From a virus, in the IMG/VR virus record IMGVR_UViG_3300049847_000569, positions 1-43,266 of that record: a DNA stretch of 43,266 bases; one strand, written 5' to 3'. Shown here piece after piece: positions 23,427-31,515 of the stretch (position 1 is the stretch's first letter; every line of letters starts with the position of its first letter). The notes under the pieces are model-generated. The model saw only the letters and a list, made by a program, of their open reading frames with translations, was not told the origin of the DNA and made no database searches. A program made the translations under genes and the position numbers.

Positions 23427-24143
23427 CTAAACAATATTCCAGTTACCGCTCGGCACCCACACACCCGGCTTTTGGCCTTCCCTCCCCGACCCGTCGAGGC
23501 TCAGAACGGGTTTCGACGGCGAGTACATATCCCCCGAGAGGATATCCATGTAGTCGTTATAGTCATTCTCCCACGGCTCCCCTTTTGCGCGCTTCCACCG
23601 AAAGTCGAGGGAGCGCTGCATAAGCGAGTCCGAGAGGAGGAAGGTGTCGTCATCCGCCGTTATTGTATTCTTCGCCGTCCCCGCATTACTCACGATCCCA
23701 TACGTGGTTTCGTAGTAGACCGACATTGTATGCCCGGCAGGGAGGATGGGGAGGATTTTGAGCCGGGACGCCTCGATGCGATATTGGTAAAGCGGGCCGG
23801 TGCCGACGAAGACTTTGAGGGTTTGCCAAGAAATATCCCCGAGCGGCCCGAGGACGGGGAGTTTCTGGCTTACATCCCACATCGTGCCGGCCTTCAGGGC
23901 GGAGAAGCCCGGGAGGAGGGTCGAAAGCGCGCCTTGATCTTCCGCCGCCGTCGAAACCCACGTCCCTCGGACAAGCTGCTCCTGCCACCCCCCTTTATCC
24001 GTCACCGCCTCCCGCACGGCTTCTTGGAGGAGATACCTAATCTGCACAACGGACGTTTCCGTATTCCCCACCACCGATGTCGGCACGGGGAGGGTCTTCT
24101 TCCCACAGAATTCCTGCACCAGCGCGAGAACGGTTTGGCCCAT
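23427..24143 (-). CDS. Head-completion / tail adaptor protein (P22 gp4-like)
   Basis: 238 residues. Helical N-terminus (TVLALVQEFCGKKTLPVPTSVVGN...QIRYLLQEAVREAV) followed by a beta/alpha region with W-x-K-R-A-K-G near the end (LDFRWKRAKGEPWENDYNDY), characteristic of gp4-type adaptors that bind the portal after packaging. It follows the capsid genes and precedes the hub gene. No catalytic motif for muramidase activity could be identified. Confidence 0.75.
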   Translation of the reverse strand: MGQTVLALVQEFCGKKTLPVPTSVVGNTETSVVQIRYLLQEAVREAVTDKGGWQEQLVRGTWVSTAAEDQGALSTLLPGFSALKAGTMWDVSQKLPVLGPLGDISWQTLKVFVGTGPLYQYRIEASRLKILPILPAGHTMSVYYETTYGIVSNAGTAKNTITADDDTFLLSDSLMQRSLDFRWKRAKGEPWENDYNDYMDILSGDMYSPSKPVLSLDGSGREGQKPGVWVPSGNWNIV

Positions 24144-24144
24144 T

Positions 24145-24735
24145 TTATGCCTTCGACGAAACTGCCTTGGTTACGAGCTTGTCTTGGAGTTCTTTGATGG
24201 TTTGCATCTGCTCCCGCGCCAGCCGTTCGAGGTCGGAAACCTTCGCCTCAAGGGCGGAAATTTTCTCAACCGGCTTCCCGATCTGTTCCGCGGCTTCGAG
24301 CCAGGTTTTGGCCTTCTGCTTGAAACCAATCGCCCCCATTCCAATCCCGGAGACCTCATTATCGCTCGATAGCGCGAGGTCTTCGACGGTGAGGTAGCCC
24401 GCGCGGATAATCATCGCCTGCGCGGCGGGCGAGACCACCGGCCACCCCTTAATCGGCGTCCCCGAGGCGGGAAGTTCTTCCCCCTTCTTCCACGCCGAAT
24501 ATTTCTCCGAGAAGAACTTAAACCAATTATCGGGGATCATCCCCTCCCTCGCGGCTTTTTCGATCCCCGCGAGCCACGCATCGGCCTCTTTTTCTAGCTT
24601 GTCCTTCGAGCCCGCCCGCCAGATGTGGGCGAAGGCGACATCCTTCGACGTGTAATGGCCGTTCGTAATCGTCGCGGCGCGATCCTCGACAGGTTTATAG
24701 TGAAACTCGACATACGGTGGGCGTTCTTCAGACAT
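24145..24735 (-). CDS. Hypothetical helical protein of capsid operon
   Basis: 196 residues. Residues 90-145 contain GTPIKGWPVVSPAAQAMIIRAG followed by a helix-hairpin-helix-like pattern (TVEDLALSSDNEVSGIGMGA, then FKQKAKTWL). The C-terminus is a coiled coil (ISALEAKVSDLERLAREQMQTIKELQDKL). It may bind DNA or act in head assembly. It is the first gene after the intrinsic terminator at 24747-24829. Confidence 0.6.
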   Translation of the reverse strand: MSEERPPYVEFHYKPVEDRAATITNGHYTSKDVAFAHIWRAGSKDKLEKEADAWLAGIEKAAREGMIPDNWFKFFSEKYSAWKKGEELPASGTPIKGWPVVSPAAQAMIIRAGYLTVEDLALSSDNEVSGIGMGAIGFKQKAKTWLEAAEQIGKPVEKISALEAKVSDLERLAREQMQTIKELQDKLVTKAVSSKA

Positions 24736-24746
24736 AAACGGTCTCC

Positions 24747-24829
24747 AAAAAAGAAGGGCGGGAACCCCGTGAAGCGTGAGGGGAGGAGACCAATCCGACC
24801 TCCCGCCTCACGTCTACCGGTCCCCGCCC
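24747..24829 (-). terminator. Strong intrinsic terminator downstream of capsid genes
   Basis: Read on the - strand, the sequence forms an outer stem (24756-24766 with 24819-24829, 10 of 11 pairs) enclosing a 12-bp inner stem (24775-24786 with 24799-24812, 2-base bulge), then TTC and six T residues (complement of 24747-24752). It lies just after the 24852-25634 stop. It should end or attenuate transcription so that head genes are made in excess of tail genes. Confidence 0.75.
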
Positions 24830-24851
24830 AGTTAAGACCCTCACGGGCCGA

Positions 24852-25634
24852 TTAGGTGATCTGACCTTGCACGAACGGCCGGTTGATCTGCACGATGCCG
24901 TAGCCGGTATGGGTGAAAGTCCCCGTCACCGTGCCCGTCGCCGTCGCATTCACCGGCGTGCCGACCGCCGAGCCGATAACGAAGCCCGTGCCGCCGACAT
25001 CAATCGAGGAAACCACGCTCGCGCCGGGGATACCGGTGCCCGAAACAGCCTGTCCCACGAAGATGCCGTTAACCCGCGCCACCTTCACGAAGGGAGAGGT
25101 AGCTTGAGTCGTGACACTCCGCGTGAACGAGCCGGCGGCGGCAATCAGCGTCGTGGCGTTTAGCACCTGCTTACCCGCCGCCGCAGTTGGCGTCAGGTTT
25201 AGCGACGTGCCCAGGAACGCCGCACCCGTCGTCGCCGCGACGGAGAAGGTCGCGGGGCAAATACCCGCAACCAACACCCACCCGCATTGACGAGTCGTAT
25301 TCCCCGCCGTGAAGCGGCTCAGACACACATAAACCGGCGCCCCGGTGTTAGCTGTCGTCGCCGCCGCCGCGATGGCGAAGTTTTTGTCAACCTGCACCAG
25401 ATTCCCGGGGAGGAACGAGCTCGCCGACGTATTGACGACGAACATAACCTCCGCCGCGCCCCAGTTCGGGACGTTGGCGGTGGTATCGATCCCGCCGTCG
25501 GTCGGGGCCGCAGAGAAGATCGTCCCGGGTTGGACTTGACTGTTTGAAAAAACTGGGGTCGTACCGAAATCTTCGGACAGACCGAAGTCCAGCAACATAC
25601 CCGTCAGTTGACCGCTTGTGATAGCAAGACGCAT
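24852..25634 (-). CDS. Putative capsid decoration / head protein
   Basis: 260 residues, AAGGAG upstream. Almost entirely small and beta-branched residues (Ala, Thr, Gly, Val), few charges, arranged as repeated beta strands. It directly follows the major capsid gene and shares its strong codon bias, as expected of an abundant capsid-surface protein. A decoration role is inferred. Confidence 0.55.
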   Translation of the reverse strand: MRLAITSGQLTGMLLDFGLSEDFGTTPVFSNSQVQPGTIFSAAPTDGGIDTTANVPNWGAAEVMFVVNTSASSFLPGNLVQVDKNFAIAAAATTANTGAPVYVCLSRFTAGNTTRQCGWVLVAGICPATFSVAATTGAAFLGTSLNLTPTAAAGKQVLNATTLIAAAGSFTRSVTTQATSPFVKVARVNGIFVGQAVSGTGIPGASVVSSIDVGGTGFVIGSAVGTPVNATATGTVTGTFTHTGYGIVQINRPFVQGQIT

Positions 25635-25651
25635 TTTGTGCTCCTTTTCCT

Positions 25652-26629
25652 TTAAGCCTTCAACACGCCTTGGAGGGAGCGATTCTGCGTAATCAGGTTA
25701 CCCTGCCACAGAATCGGCACCACAACCGCGTCTTGGTTATAGGGCTTGGCGTCTTCCAGGACGGTGAGGTTGGCCTGGGAGTGGACGACAAGTTCGAGAT
25801 ATTGCGTGTTGAGGAAGTACATATGCGCGGCGGGCATCCCACTCACGCCGTCGAAGAAGACGGGGATCCCCTTGTACTGCAACGCCATGAAGCCAGCGTT
25901 TGCCATATCGCCATCAACGTACCGCTTGATGGTAACTTGGCCGCCCTCGAAGAAGGTGTAGTAGTCATCCGACGACACGATCATATCGGGCTTGTCGGCG
26001 TTCCGCGTAAGGCGCATGAAGAGGGGAAGCATGAGCGATTCCATGACCCCCGTCGCGGCGGACGGCGTGATAGCACCACCGCCCTGCAACGGCGCGGCAG
26101 CACTCTGCACGATATTCTGCCAGAAGGTGAAGGTCGAGGAGTCAATCCCGCCCACTGTGCCCGTACCCGCATCGGCGACGAGCTTTTGCAAGCCGTCGAT
26201 CTGGTTCGGGAGCGTCCCATCGCTATACAAGTCCGACGAGAAGTTGTTCGCGAAGGTGTGGATGGCATTCTGAATCCGCGCTTTCGCGAGGTTCGCAATG
26301 CGCTGCGGGCCGGCGTTGGCGCGAATTTCCGTCCCGGTTGAGACGACATTCAGCGCGATATTCCGCCAGGAGTATTCCGCCGCGGAGAAGACATCGCTCT
26401 GCGCGACATTCAGCATATCCGCGCCGGAGTAGCGTTGGTATGTGCCGTTCGCCGCGTATTCCAGCGCCGCGACGATGCTATACCCGCCGTCCTCCGACCG
26501 AGTACGGCCGCCGCCCTTCATCTTCCGATAAAGAGCATTATGCTTCGAGACGTTATCGGCAATTTGTCCGGTGTGATTCCGAAACGTCGTCGTCACAATC
26601 TCTGTGAAGACACTATTTGGAGAGGCCAT
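25652..26629 (-). CDS. Major capsid protein
   Basis: 325 residues with AAGGGAT upstream. The order of a helical N-terminal arm (NSVFTEIVTTTFRNHTGQIADNVSKHNALYRKMK), a long central helix (GPQRIANLAKARIQNAIHTFANNFSSDLYSDG) and beta-rich P- and A-type segments (DMIVSSDDYYTFFEGG..., GIPVFFDG, LELVVHSQANLTVLED) fits an HK97-fold coat protein. It follows the scaffold gene and is followed by an abundant small protein and a terminator. Confidence 0.85.
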   Translation of the reverse strand: MASPNSVFTEIVTTTFRNHTGQIADNVSKHNALYRKMKGGGRTRSEDGGYSIVAALEYAANGTYQRYSGADMLNVAQSDVFSAAEYSWRNIALNVVSTGTEIRANAGPQRIANLAKARIQNAIHTFANNFSSDLYSDGTLPNQIDGLQKLVADAGTGTVGGIDSSTFTFWQNIVQSAAAPLQGGGAITPSAATGVMESLMLPLFMRLTRNADKPDMIVSSDDYYTFFEGGQVTIKRYVDGDMANAGFMALQYKGIPVFFDGVSGMPAAHMYFLNTQYLELVVHSQANLTVLEDAKPYNQDAVVVPILWQGNLITQNRSLQGVLKA

Positions 26630-26654
26630 TTTGGCTTATCCCTTTCGAAAATGG

Positions 26655-27620
26655 TTAATGAGACGGGAAGTGTTTTGCAATCACGCCCGCGATCGTTTCA
26701 TCCATAGTCGCAGGTTTCCGCTTCGAAGGGGTGCCTTCTCCAGAACCGTTGATATTGGTGGGTTTGAGCTTGCTTTCTAGCTTTCCGGCGGGGGCGGCTT
26801 GCTGTTCGGCAAGGAGTTTCGCCCGTACGCTGGGGTTTAGCCAGCACGCTTGCTCATATGCGGATTCAAGGCTATCCGCGACCTGATTTTGGATGAGCCG
26901 GAGCATATCTGCGCCGACTTCGTTGAAGTATTTGTTTTCCGGCTTCGCCGCGAAAGCGGCAATCTTTGCCTTCTCCCCCTCAACCTCGCGGGTGAATTGG
27001 GCATTCTGCGCCTCGGTCCAGCCTTGTTTTAGCTGCGAGACTTCCTGCCGAAGGGCGAGTAGTTCGGCCTGGGTGGCGTCGGGGGTGGGAGTTCCACCCG
27101 TCCCGAGGTCAATCCCGTAGGATTTGATAAGCTGCGCCGCGAGCGCCTTCTTCTGCTCCGGCGTCCCCCGCACGATGGCGAGGTGGTTATTCATGAGTGT
27201 CTGGAGAAGCTGAACAGGATTTACATCCGGCTGCTCTTTCAGCAGGGGTTCGTAGGGCTTAACCAAATTCCCCCACCGATCCGCGGATTCCTTATACATC
27301 TGAATCCCGCGCATAACATCGGCTTCGCGGTCATAGACGTAATCATGGACCTCCGGCGGCAGTTTCGACCAATGCGCCTCCATTTCCTTTTTCCAGGACT
27401 TCGGGAGGGCCTTAATCTGCGCCGGGGTAAGGCTTGGCGGGGGAGGGGCGCCCGGTGACGGCGTGCTCTCTGAGGGGGAGGAAGGAGAGGAGGACTCAAC
27501 AACCTCAGAAGGGGTTCCATCACTAGGGGGCGCGGCGTCTCCCCCGCCAAAGATATCCGCCGCAATATCCTTCGCCGCAGCGGAGGCGTCGAAGTTTTCG
27601 AGACTATTTTCGTCAGGCAT
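26655..27620 (-). CDS. Scaffolding protein
   Basis: 321 residues from ATG 27620 with GGAG spaced 7 nt. Highly acidic and Pro/Ser-rich N-terminus, then a helical Gln/Lys/Glu-rich core (LKQGWTEAQNAQFTREVEGEKAKIAAFAAKPENKYF) and a basic C-terminus (KLKPTNINGSGEGTPSKRK). This organisation and the place immediately upstream of the coat gene identify it as scaffold. It would be removed on maturation. Overlaps the zinc-ribbon gene by 8 nt. Confidence 0.75.
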   Translation of the reverse strand: MPDENSLENFDASAAAKDIAADIFGGGDAAPPSDGTPSEVVESSSPSSPSESTPSPGAPPPPSLTPAQIKALPKSWKKEMEAHWSKLPPEVHDYVYDREADVMRGIQMYKESADRWGNLVKPYEPLLKEQPDVNPVQLLQTLMNNHLAIVRGTPEQKKALAAQLIKSYGIDLGTGGTPTPDATQAELLALRQEVSQLKQGWTEAQNAQFTREVEGEKAKIAAFAAKPENKYFNEVGADMLRLIQNQVADSLESAYEQACWLNPSVRAKLLAEQQAAPAGKLESKLKPTNINGSGEGTPSKRKPATMDETIAGVIAKHFPSH

Positions 27621-27987
27621 GGAGGTCTCCAAGTTTGCCGGAAACATTCATTTCCGTCACGATGTTATCCACCGCTTTCGCAATCGGCTCGAAGGCTTTC
27701 TCTTTCTCGTATTGCGACTTGCGGGCGATGTCTTTCTCGACGCCGGGCTCCCATTCGAGGGCATTGCAGCGCGCGAGGTCTTCGCGGCGCTCGGCACGGG
27801 ATGTTATCACGCGGTCGCTCCCCGGCGAAATGTAGGAGGCAATCTCGGGAATAACCATCGGGGCTTCGATAATTCGGGCGTAGGTCGTTCCGCATGAGCA
27901 ACGGGGGACCAAATCCCTCTCATACACCTTTCGGTGCATGATGTTCCGGTCGCCGCAGTTCGGGCAGAGAAGCGAATAGATCGGCAT
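27613..27987 (-). CDS. FmdB-like zinc-ribbon protein
   Basis: 124 residues starting MPIYSLLCPNCGDRN, with CPNC at 8-11 and C-S-C at 30-32, the FmdB-type zinc ribbon. The C-terminal half is charged and helical. Proteins of this type are often coded beside phage capsid genes with unknown role. Possible part of head assembly control. Confidence 0.65.
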   Translation of the reverse strand: MPIYSLLCPNCGDRNIMHRKVYERDLVPRCSCGTTYARIIEAPMVIPEIASYISPGSDRVITSRAERREDLARCNALEWEPGVEKDIARKSQYEKEKAFEPIAKAVDNIVTEMNVSGKLGDLHA

Positions 27988-28039
27988 GTCGGAGGAGTCT
28001 AGAAGGGGTCTCGGCGGCCGTCAATCGAAACGGGGCAAC

Positions 28040-29404
28040 TCAGAGTAACCCCATCGAAACGAGATAAGAAATCGTCTCTTCATCATCGTCGGGGGGAGGT
28101 CCGGCCGGCGTTTTAAGGGGGATCGCATCAACACTCGGCTTGTAAACGGGGACGATTTGATAATCCCGGTTCTCCGCAATAGCCGGGGCGTCGGGCGACA
28201 AAACCGGCGGGGGAGTCTCCCTCTCCCGCACAACTTCATCAATGAGTTCTTCTATCTCGCGGCGGGGATGTTTTGTCTTCTTACGGGTCGGAACTCCACC
28301 ATCAATAATCTCGACGACAACGATAGGCGGAATGACATCTTCCGGCGTCGGATCGACGCTGAAACCGTAGCTCTCGTCGTCTTCTACGTCCTGCGGGTCG
28401 TCATCGTATTGACTGAAAGGTAGTGGCTCGTCGATAACAAGTTCAGGAGTCGTCGGCGCGGCGGCGAAGCCGTAATCCTCATCTTCAGCCTCTTCCGCTT
28501 CATCGGGGAAGAGATTAAAGACCTGATCGGACTGGATACTATCGGGCTGAGGTCCGGCCTCGAAGCCGTGGGGTTCGTCCTCTGGCTCTTCCGCTTCATC
28601 GGCGTATTGCGGCGCAGGTGCTTGGAGGTTATCGCTTGCTAACGGATCGCTAACCGCCCCGAAGTCTTCATCCTCGGGTTCTTCAGATTCATCAGGGTAA
28701 TAGGTGGCGTTCGGCTGCTCAACAACAGCAGCATTGTCCGAAAGCGGGCCGTCTGCGAAGCTGAAATCCTCATCTTCCGGCTCTTCGGACTGCTCAGGAA
28801 GGACAGAACCAGCGAGGAGGTCGTTATCTCCCGCTAGCGGATCGCTTGCGAAGGCGAAATCTTCGTCTTCTGGTTCTTCAGCCTCATCGGGATAGTAGGT
28901 TGCCTGGGGTTGCTCAACGGCAACTGCATCATCCGCAAGGGGGCCATCAGCGAAGGCGTAATCCTCATCCTCAGGCTCTTCTGCCTCGTCAGGATAATAG
29001 ACACTTCCCTGCTCATTCCCGGGGCGGACGGCATCTACGGTGAAACCGTAGTCTTCGTCTTCTGGTTCCTCCGCCTCGTCGGGGTAGTAAGTCCCCAACG
29101 CGACGAGGTTATCGTCAATCGGGGGGGCTTGGGACCAGGGGAGTTGGTACGGGGTGTCGTCTAACTGTTCCGGGTCCTCCCATTCATACGACTCAGGAAG
29201 AGCTTCTCTCGCGTTCGAGATGAGGTTATTCGCTCGATTCGGGGTATTGTCGTCCGCATACCATTCCGTTGGGGCGGATTCTTCGTAAGCGGCGTCATCA
29301 ACAGCCCCAAAGCCGCTTGCATCTTCAAAGCTGTATATCTTGTCATCGACAACCGCTACAGCGGCGGCCTGTCGTATCGGGCGAGGTAGCCAGAATTGGG
29401 ACAT
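28040..29404 (-). CDS. Acidic tandem-repeat protein of the head operon
   Basis: 454 residues. After a 100-residue N-terminus come eight imperfect repeats (about 106-352) of 30-34 residues, each beginning like YYPDEAEEPEDEDYGF followed by a Pro/Ala/Asp-rich linker. The C-terminal 90 residues include a basic patch (RKKTKHPRREIEELIDEVVRE) and end in ISYLVSMGLL. The protein is extremely acidic and probably unstructured in the repeats. Candidate roles are a capsid-surface brush, a DNA mimic or a binding scaffold; none is proven. It lies between lectin-like surface genes and the capsid core genes. Confidence 0.7.
   Translation of the reverse strand: MSQFWLPRPIRQAAAVAVVDDKIYSFEDASGFGAVDDAAYEESAPTEWYADDNTPNRANNLISNAREALPESYEWEDPEQLDDTPYQLPWSQAPPIDDNLVALGTYYPDEAEEPEDEDYGFTVDAVRPGNEQGSVYYPDEAEEPEDEDYAFADGPLADDAVAVEQPQATYYPDEAEEPEDEDFAFASDPLAGDNDLLAGSVLPEQSEEPEDEDFSFADGPLSDNAAVVEQPNATYYPDESEEPEDEDFGAVSDPLASDNLQAPAPQYADEAEEPEDEPHGFEAGPQPDSIQSDQVFNLFPDEAEEAEDEDYGFAAAPTTPELVIDEPLPFSQYDDDPQDVEDDESYGFSVDPTPEDVIPPIVVVEIIDGGVPTRKKTKHPRREIEELIDEVVRERETPPPVLSPDAPAIAENRDYQIVPVYKPSVDAIPLKTPAGPPPDDDEETISYLVSMGLL
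28349..29089 (-). repeat. Eight-copy coding tandem repeat
   Basis: DNA of the acidic repeats in the 28040-29404 gene. PDE-type motifs start at residues 108, 138, 172, 203, 237, 268, 300 and 334, giving unit lengths of 30-34 residues. Codons differ between copies, so the repeat is old rather than recently amplified, and selection seems to act on the protein. Confidence 0.85.
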
Positions 29405-29405
29405 C

Positions 29406-30116
29406 TCACCACCGTCTTAGCCGGCCGAATCTTTGAAGTGAGAACGGGTTCCCCTGTTCCGCCCCCCAGTCGTCCTCTCCCCGCTCATCCCGAGCCAGAG
29501 GGAACATAAACGGCAACTTACCTCCGGCAGAGACGATATTAAAACCTTGCCAGTTGTCGGCGAATGCCGCGGCAGTAGCAGATGCCCCCGGTACCCCCGT
29601 CGGAAAACCGGTATCTACCTGAGTAAACGACCCTCCCAGTGCGACGCCGTTCTTATAACAGGTGAACGTCGAACCAACCGCGTCGAGCGAAGCGGTGTCA
29701 TTCGTATTCCACGTGACGGTTGTCGAAACGAAAAGAGTTGAAGTGCCGTTGTTGAGTTTATGAAAGACAGTTGTGAGTGGAGCTCCAACTGTGTTGTCTT
29801 GGGTTATGTAGAACTCGACGCAATTTCTCGTTGCGCTTGTCGTCCCAGTACACCGAACAGTGACGCCATAACAGACATTGGCACCGTTATTGAAATTGAC
29901 AAGTTGAATCGAGGAAGATTGATTATTCGTGAATGTTCCAGCGCCGACCCAAATAATGCTTGCCAACTGACGGGTAGGCTGAAGGGAAAACTGGCCGGTA
30001 AGCTGGATTGAAGTATCAATCGAGCAATCGCCAGCGTTTGTGTTATTCGTCTGCGTCCAGCCCGCGCCAAGTGCAGCGCGGTTGAAATTGTCGGAGGCAA
30101 CAAGAACATATGGCAC
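29406..30116 (-). CDS. Concanavalin/laminin G-like virion surface protein
   Basis: 236 residues with a GTG start close after the previous stop. The N-terminal SDNFNRAALGAGWTQTN is the signature of a jelly-roll lectin-like domain found in phage surface proteins, followed by alternating beta strands up to about residue 195. The C-terminus is charged (ARDERGEDDWGAEQG...RLRRW). Likely a capsid or tail surface protein able to bind glycans. Confidence 0.6.
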   Translation of the reverse strand: MPYVLVASDNFNRAALGAGWTQTNNTNAGDCSIDTSIQLTGQFSLQPTRQLASIIWVGAGTFTNNQSSSIQLVNFNNGANVCYGVTVRCTGTTSATRNCVEFYITQDNTVGAPLTTVFHKLNNGTSTLFVSTTVTWNTNDTASLDAVGSTFTCYKNGVALGGSFTQVDTGFPTGVPGASATAAAFADNWQGFNIVSAGGKLPFMFPLARDERGEDDWGAEQGNPFSLQRFGRLRRW

Positions 30117-30117
30117 A

Positions 30118-30669
30118 TCAGATTACCGATTCGAGCAAGTATTGATGAAGTTGAATGGTATTACCTGCCGTAGCGTTTGACCACGTGGCCGTGAAGTCTA
30201 GCGTTGCTGCCGCCGATGAATCGAAGCCAGTGCCGACCGCTGGAGCAGATGTCTGCCATTGGTTATTCAGGTTCGTAGCAGACACAAGTGCGGTCAATGT
30301 ATTGCCATTGAACATGAATTTGGCAGTCGTTCCGTCGCCGACGGCAGTTAAAACAAGATCGACATTGGCTTGCCATGAAATGTTGGTCTGACTCGCCAGC
30401 GAAGTCAGACTGGCCGCGGTTGCCACAGCCACCGAGCCAATCTTGACTTTGAAGATCATGTTCCCTTGCGTCGCCGCTGGGGTGGAAATCCGCCCCTTCG
30501 CATAGATACGGAGGATTTGGCCCGGAGCAATAAAGAAGCCTCCCGGCATTGCCCATTTCCCGGTGGCAGCGACACCAGTAAGCAGGGAGGTTTCTGTCGT
30601 GGTCGCAGCGACGGCCGTACCGTCGCCAACCGCCCAGGCGAGAGGGCCAACGAGTACGGACAGTGCCAT
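30118..30669 (-). CDS. Structural protein, beta-rich
   Basis: 183 residues, rich in Ala, Thr and Val with regular beta-strand alternation (GQILRIYAKGRISTPAATQGNMIFKVKIG...). No enzymatic motif. Its place among head-surface genes suggests a decoration or head-fibre role, which is inference. Confidence 0.6.
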   Translation of the reverse strand: MALSVLVGPLAWAVGDGTAVAATTTETSLLTGVAATGKWAMPGGFFIAPGQILRIYAKGRISTPAATQGNMIFKVKIGSVAVATAASLTSLASQTNISWQANVDLVLTAVGDGTTAKFMFNGNTLTALVSATNLNNQWQTSAPAVGTGFDSSAAATLDFTATWSNATAGNTIQLHQYLLESVI

Positions 30670-30670
30670 T

Positions 30671-31141
30671 TTACAGTTCCTCGATGATCGAATGGAACGA
30701 CACCGAGCCGTTCGCGCTGGTAGCGATGACCTTCCAATTCAGCGACTGATAACCAGCGGTTGCGTTCGCTGCTTTTAACTCGAAGTTCGTCTTAGCCAGC
30801 CAGCGGTAGTTGCCGCCGTTGCTATTCACGCCGGGGGCGAGGCCGGCTTGGGCGTTGACGGTCGGGATCGCCGTGGCGTAGGTCGTGCCCATCGTGAAGC
30901 CGGCCGCAGCGGTGCTAATCGGATCGATCGGGAACGGCGCGATGTTGGTCAACGCCCCGGTACCCGCGTTTCCGGGGGCCGCCTGGAACTCGTTGAAGCC
31001 CGAGGCCGTGAAGTTACCCGAGAGGGAAAACTCCACGCACCGAAGGGCTCGGTTGGTAGCCGCGAGAGCGGATGCGAAAGTGACCGTGCCAGTATCCACG
31101 GCCGGGGTTGCGCCAGCTTTGCGCCAAGTGAAAACAGCCAT
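30671..31141 (-). CDS. Structural protein, beta-rich
   Basis: 156 residues with AGGAG upstream of ATG 31141. Sequence is Ala/Thr/Asn-rich with few charges (TVTFASALAATNRALRCVEFSLSGNFTASG). It is one of three consecutive genes coding beta-type proteins after the portal region. Probably virion surface or decoration. Confidence 0.6.
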   Translation of the reverse strand: MAVFTWRKAGATPAVDTGTVTFASALAATNRALRCVEFSLSGNFTASGFNEFQAAPGNAGTGALTNIAPFPIDPISTAAAGFTMGTTYATAIPTVNAQAGLAPGVNSNGGNYRWLAKTNFELKAANATAGYQSLNWKVIATSANGSVSFHSIIEEL

Positions 31142-31150
31142 GGTAGGCTC

Positions 31151-31507
31151 CTATGAAAAGTCAGGTTTAACGAGGTTGGACTTGCACAGCGATGAGTACT
31201 CGTCATCCTCATCGATGGCTTGGACGTAATCTAGGCTCATCCCGAAGAAGCCTTGCATATCTTCGGGGGCAAGGCGTTCGGCTTTGTGGTGGCTGTAGAA
31301 GGAGTAAGGGTCCGTACAGCGGCGGAAGAGGGCGAATTGACCCTCCGCATTCTGGCCGAGGTCATGAGGGTCGCCGCCTTTAGTGCAAGTTCCGACGAGG
31401 CGATACCCATCGGGAAGGAGACACACTCCCGCCTCAATCATCGCGCCCGAGGAGGGGTCATACGCCTCGGTGATGCCAGATTTGCCGGGGATGATAATTT
31501 CTGCCAT
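31151..31507 (-). CDS. Hypothetical protein of head operon
   Basis: 118 residues from ATG 31507, AGGAG five bases upstream; a GTG at 31513 is in frame. Mixed composition with four Cys and a His/Tyr-rich stretch (PYSFYSHHKAERLAPEDMQ), acidic near the end (IDEDDEYSS). No family recognised. It separates the portal gene from the surface genes. Confidence 0.55.
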   Translation of the reverse strand: MAEIIIPGKSGITEAYDPSSGAMIEAGVCLLPDGYRLVGTCTKGGDPHDLGQNAEGQFALFRRCTDPYSFYSHHKAERLAPEDMQGFFGMSLDYVQAIDEDDEYSSLCKSNLVKPDFS

Positions 31508-31515
31508 TTCCACTC

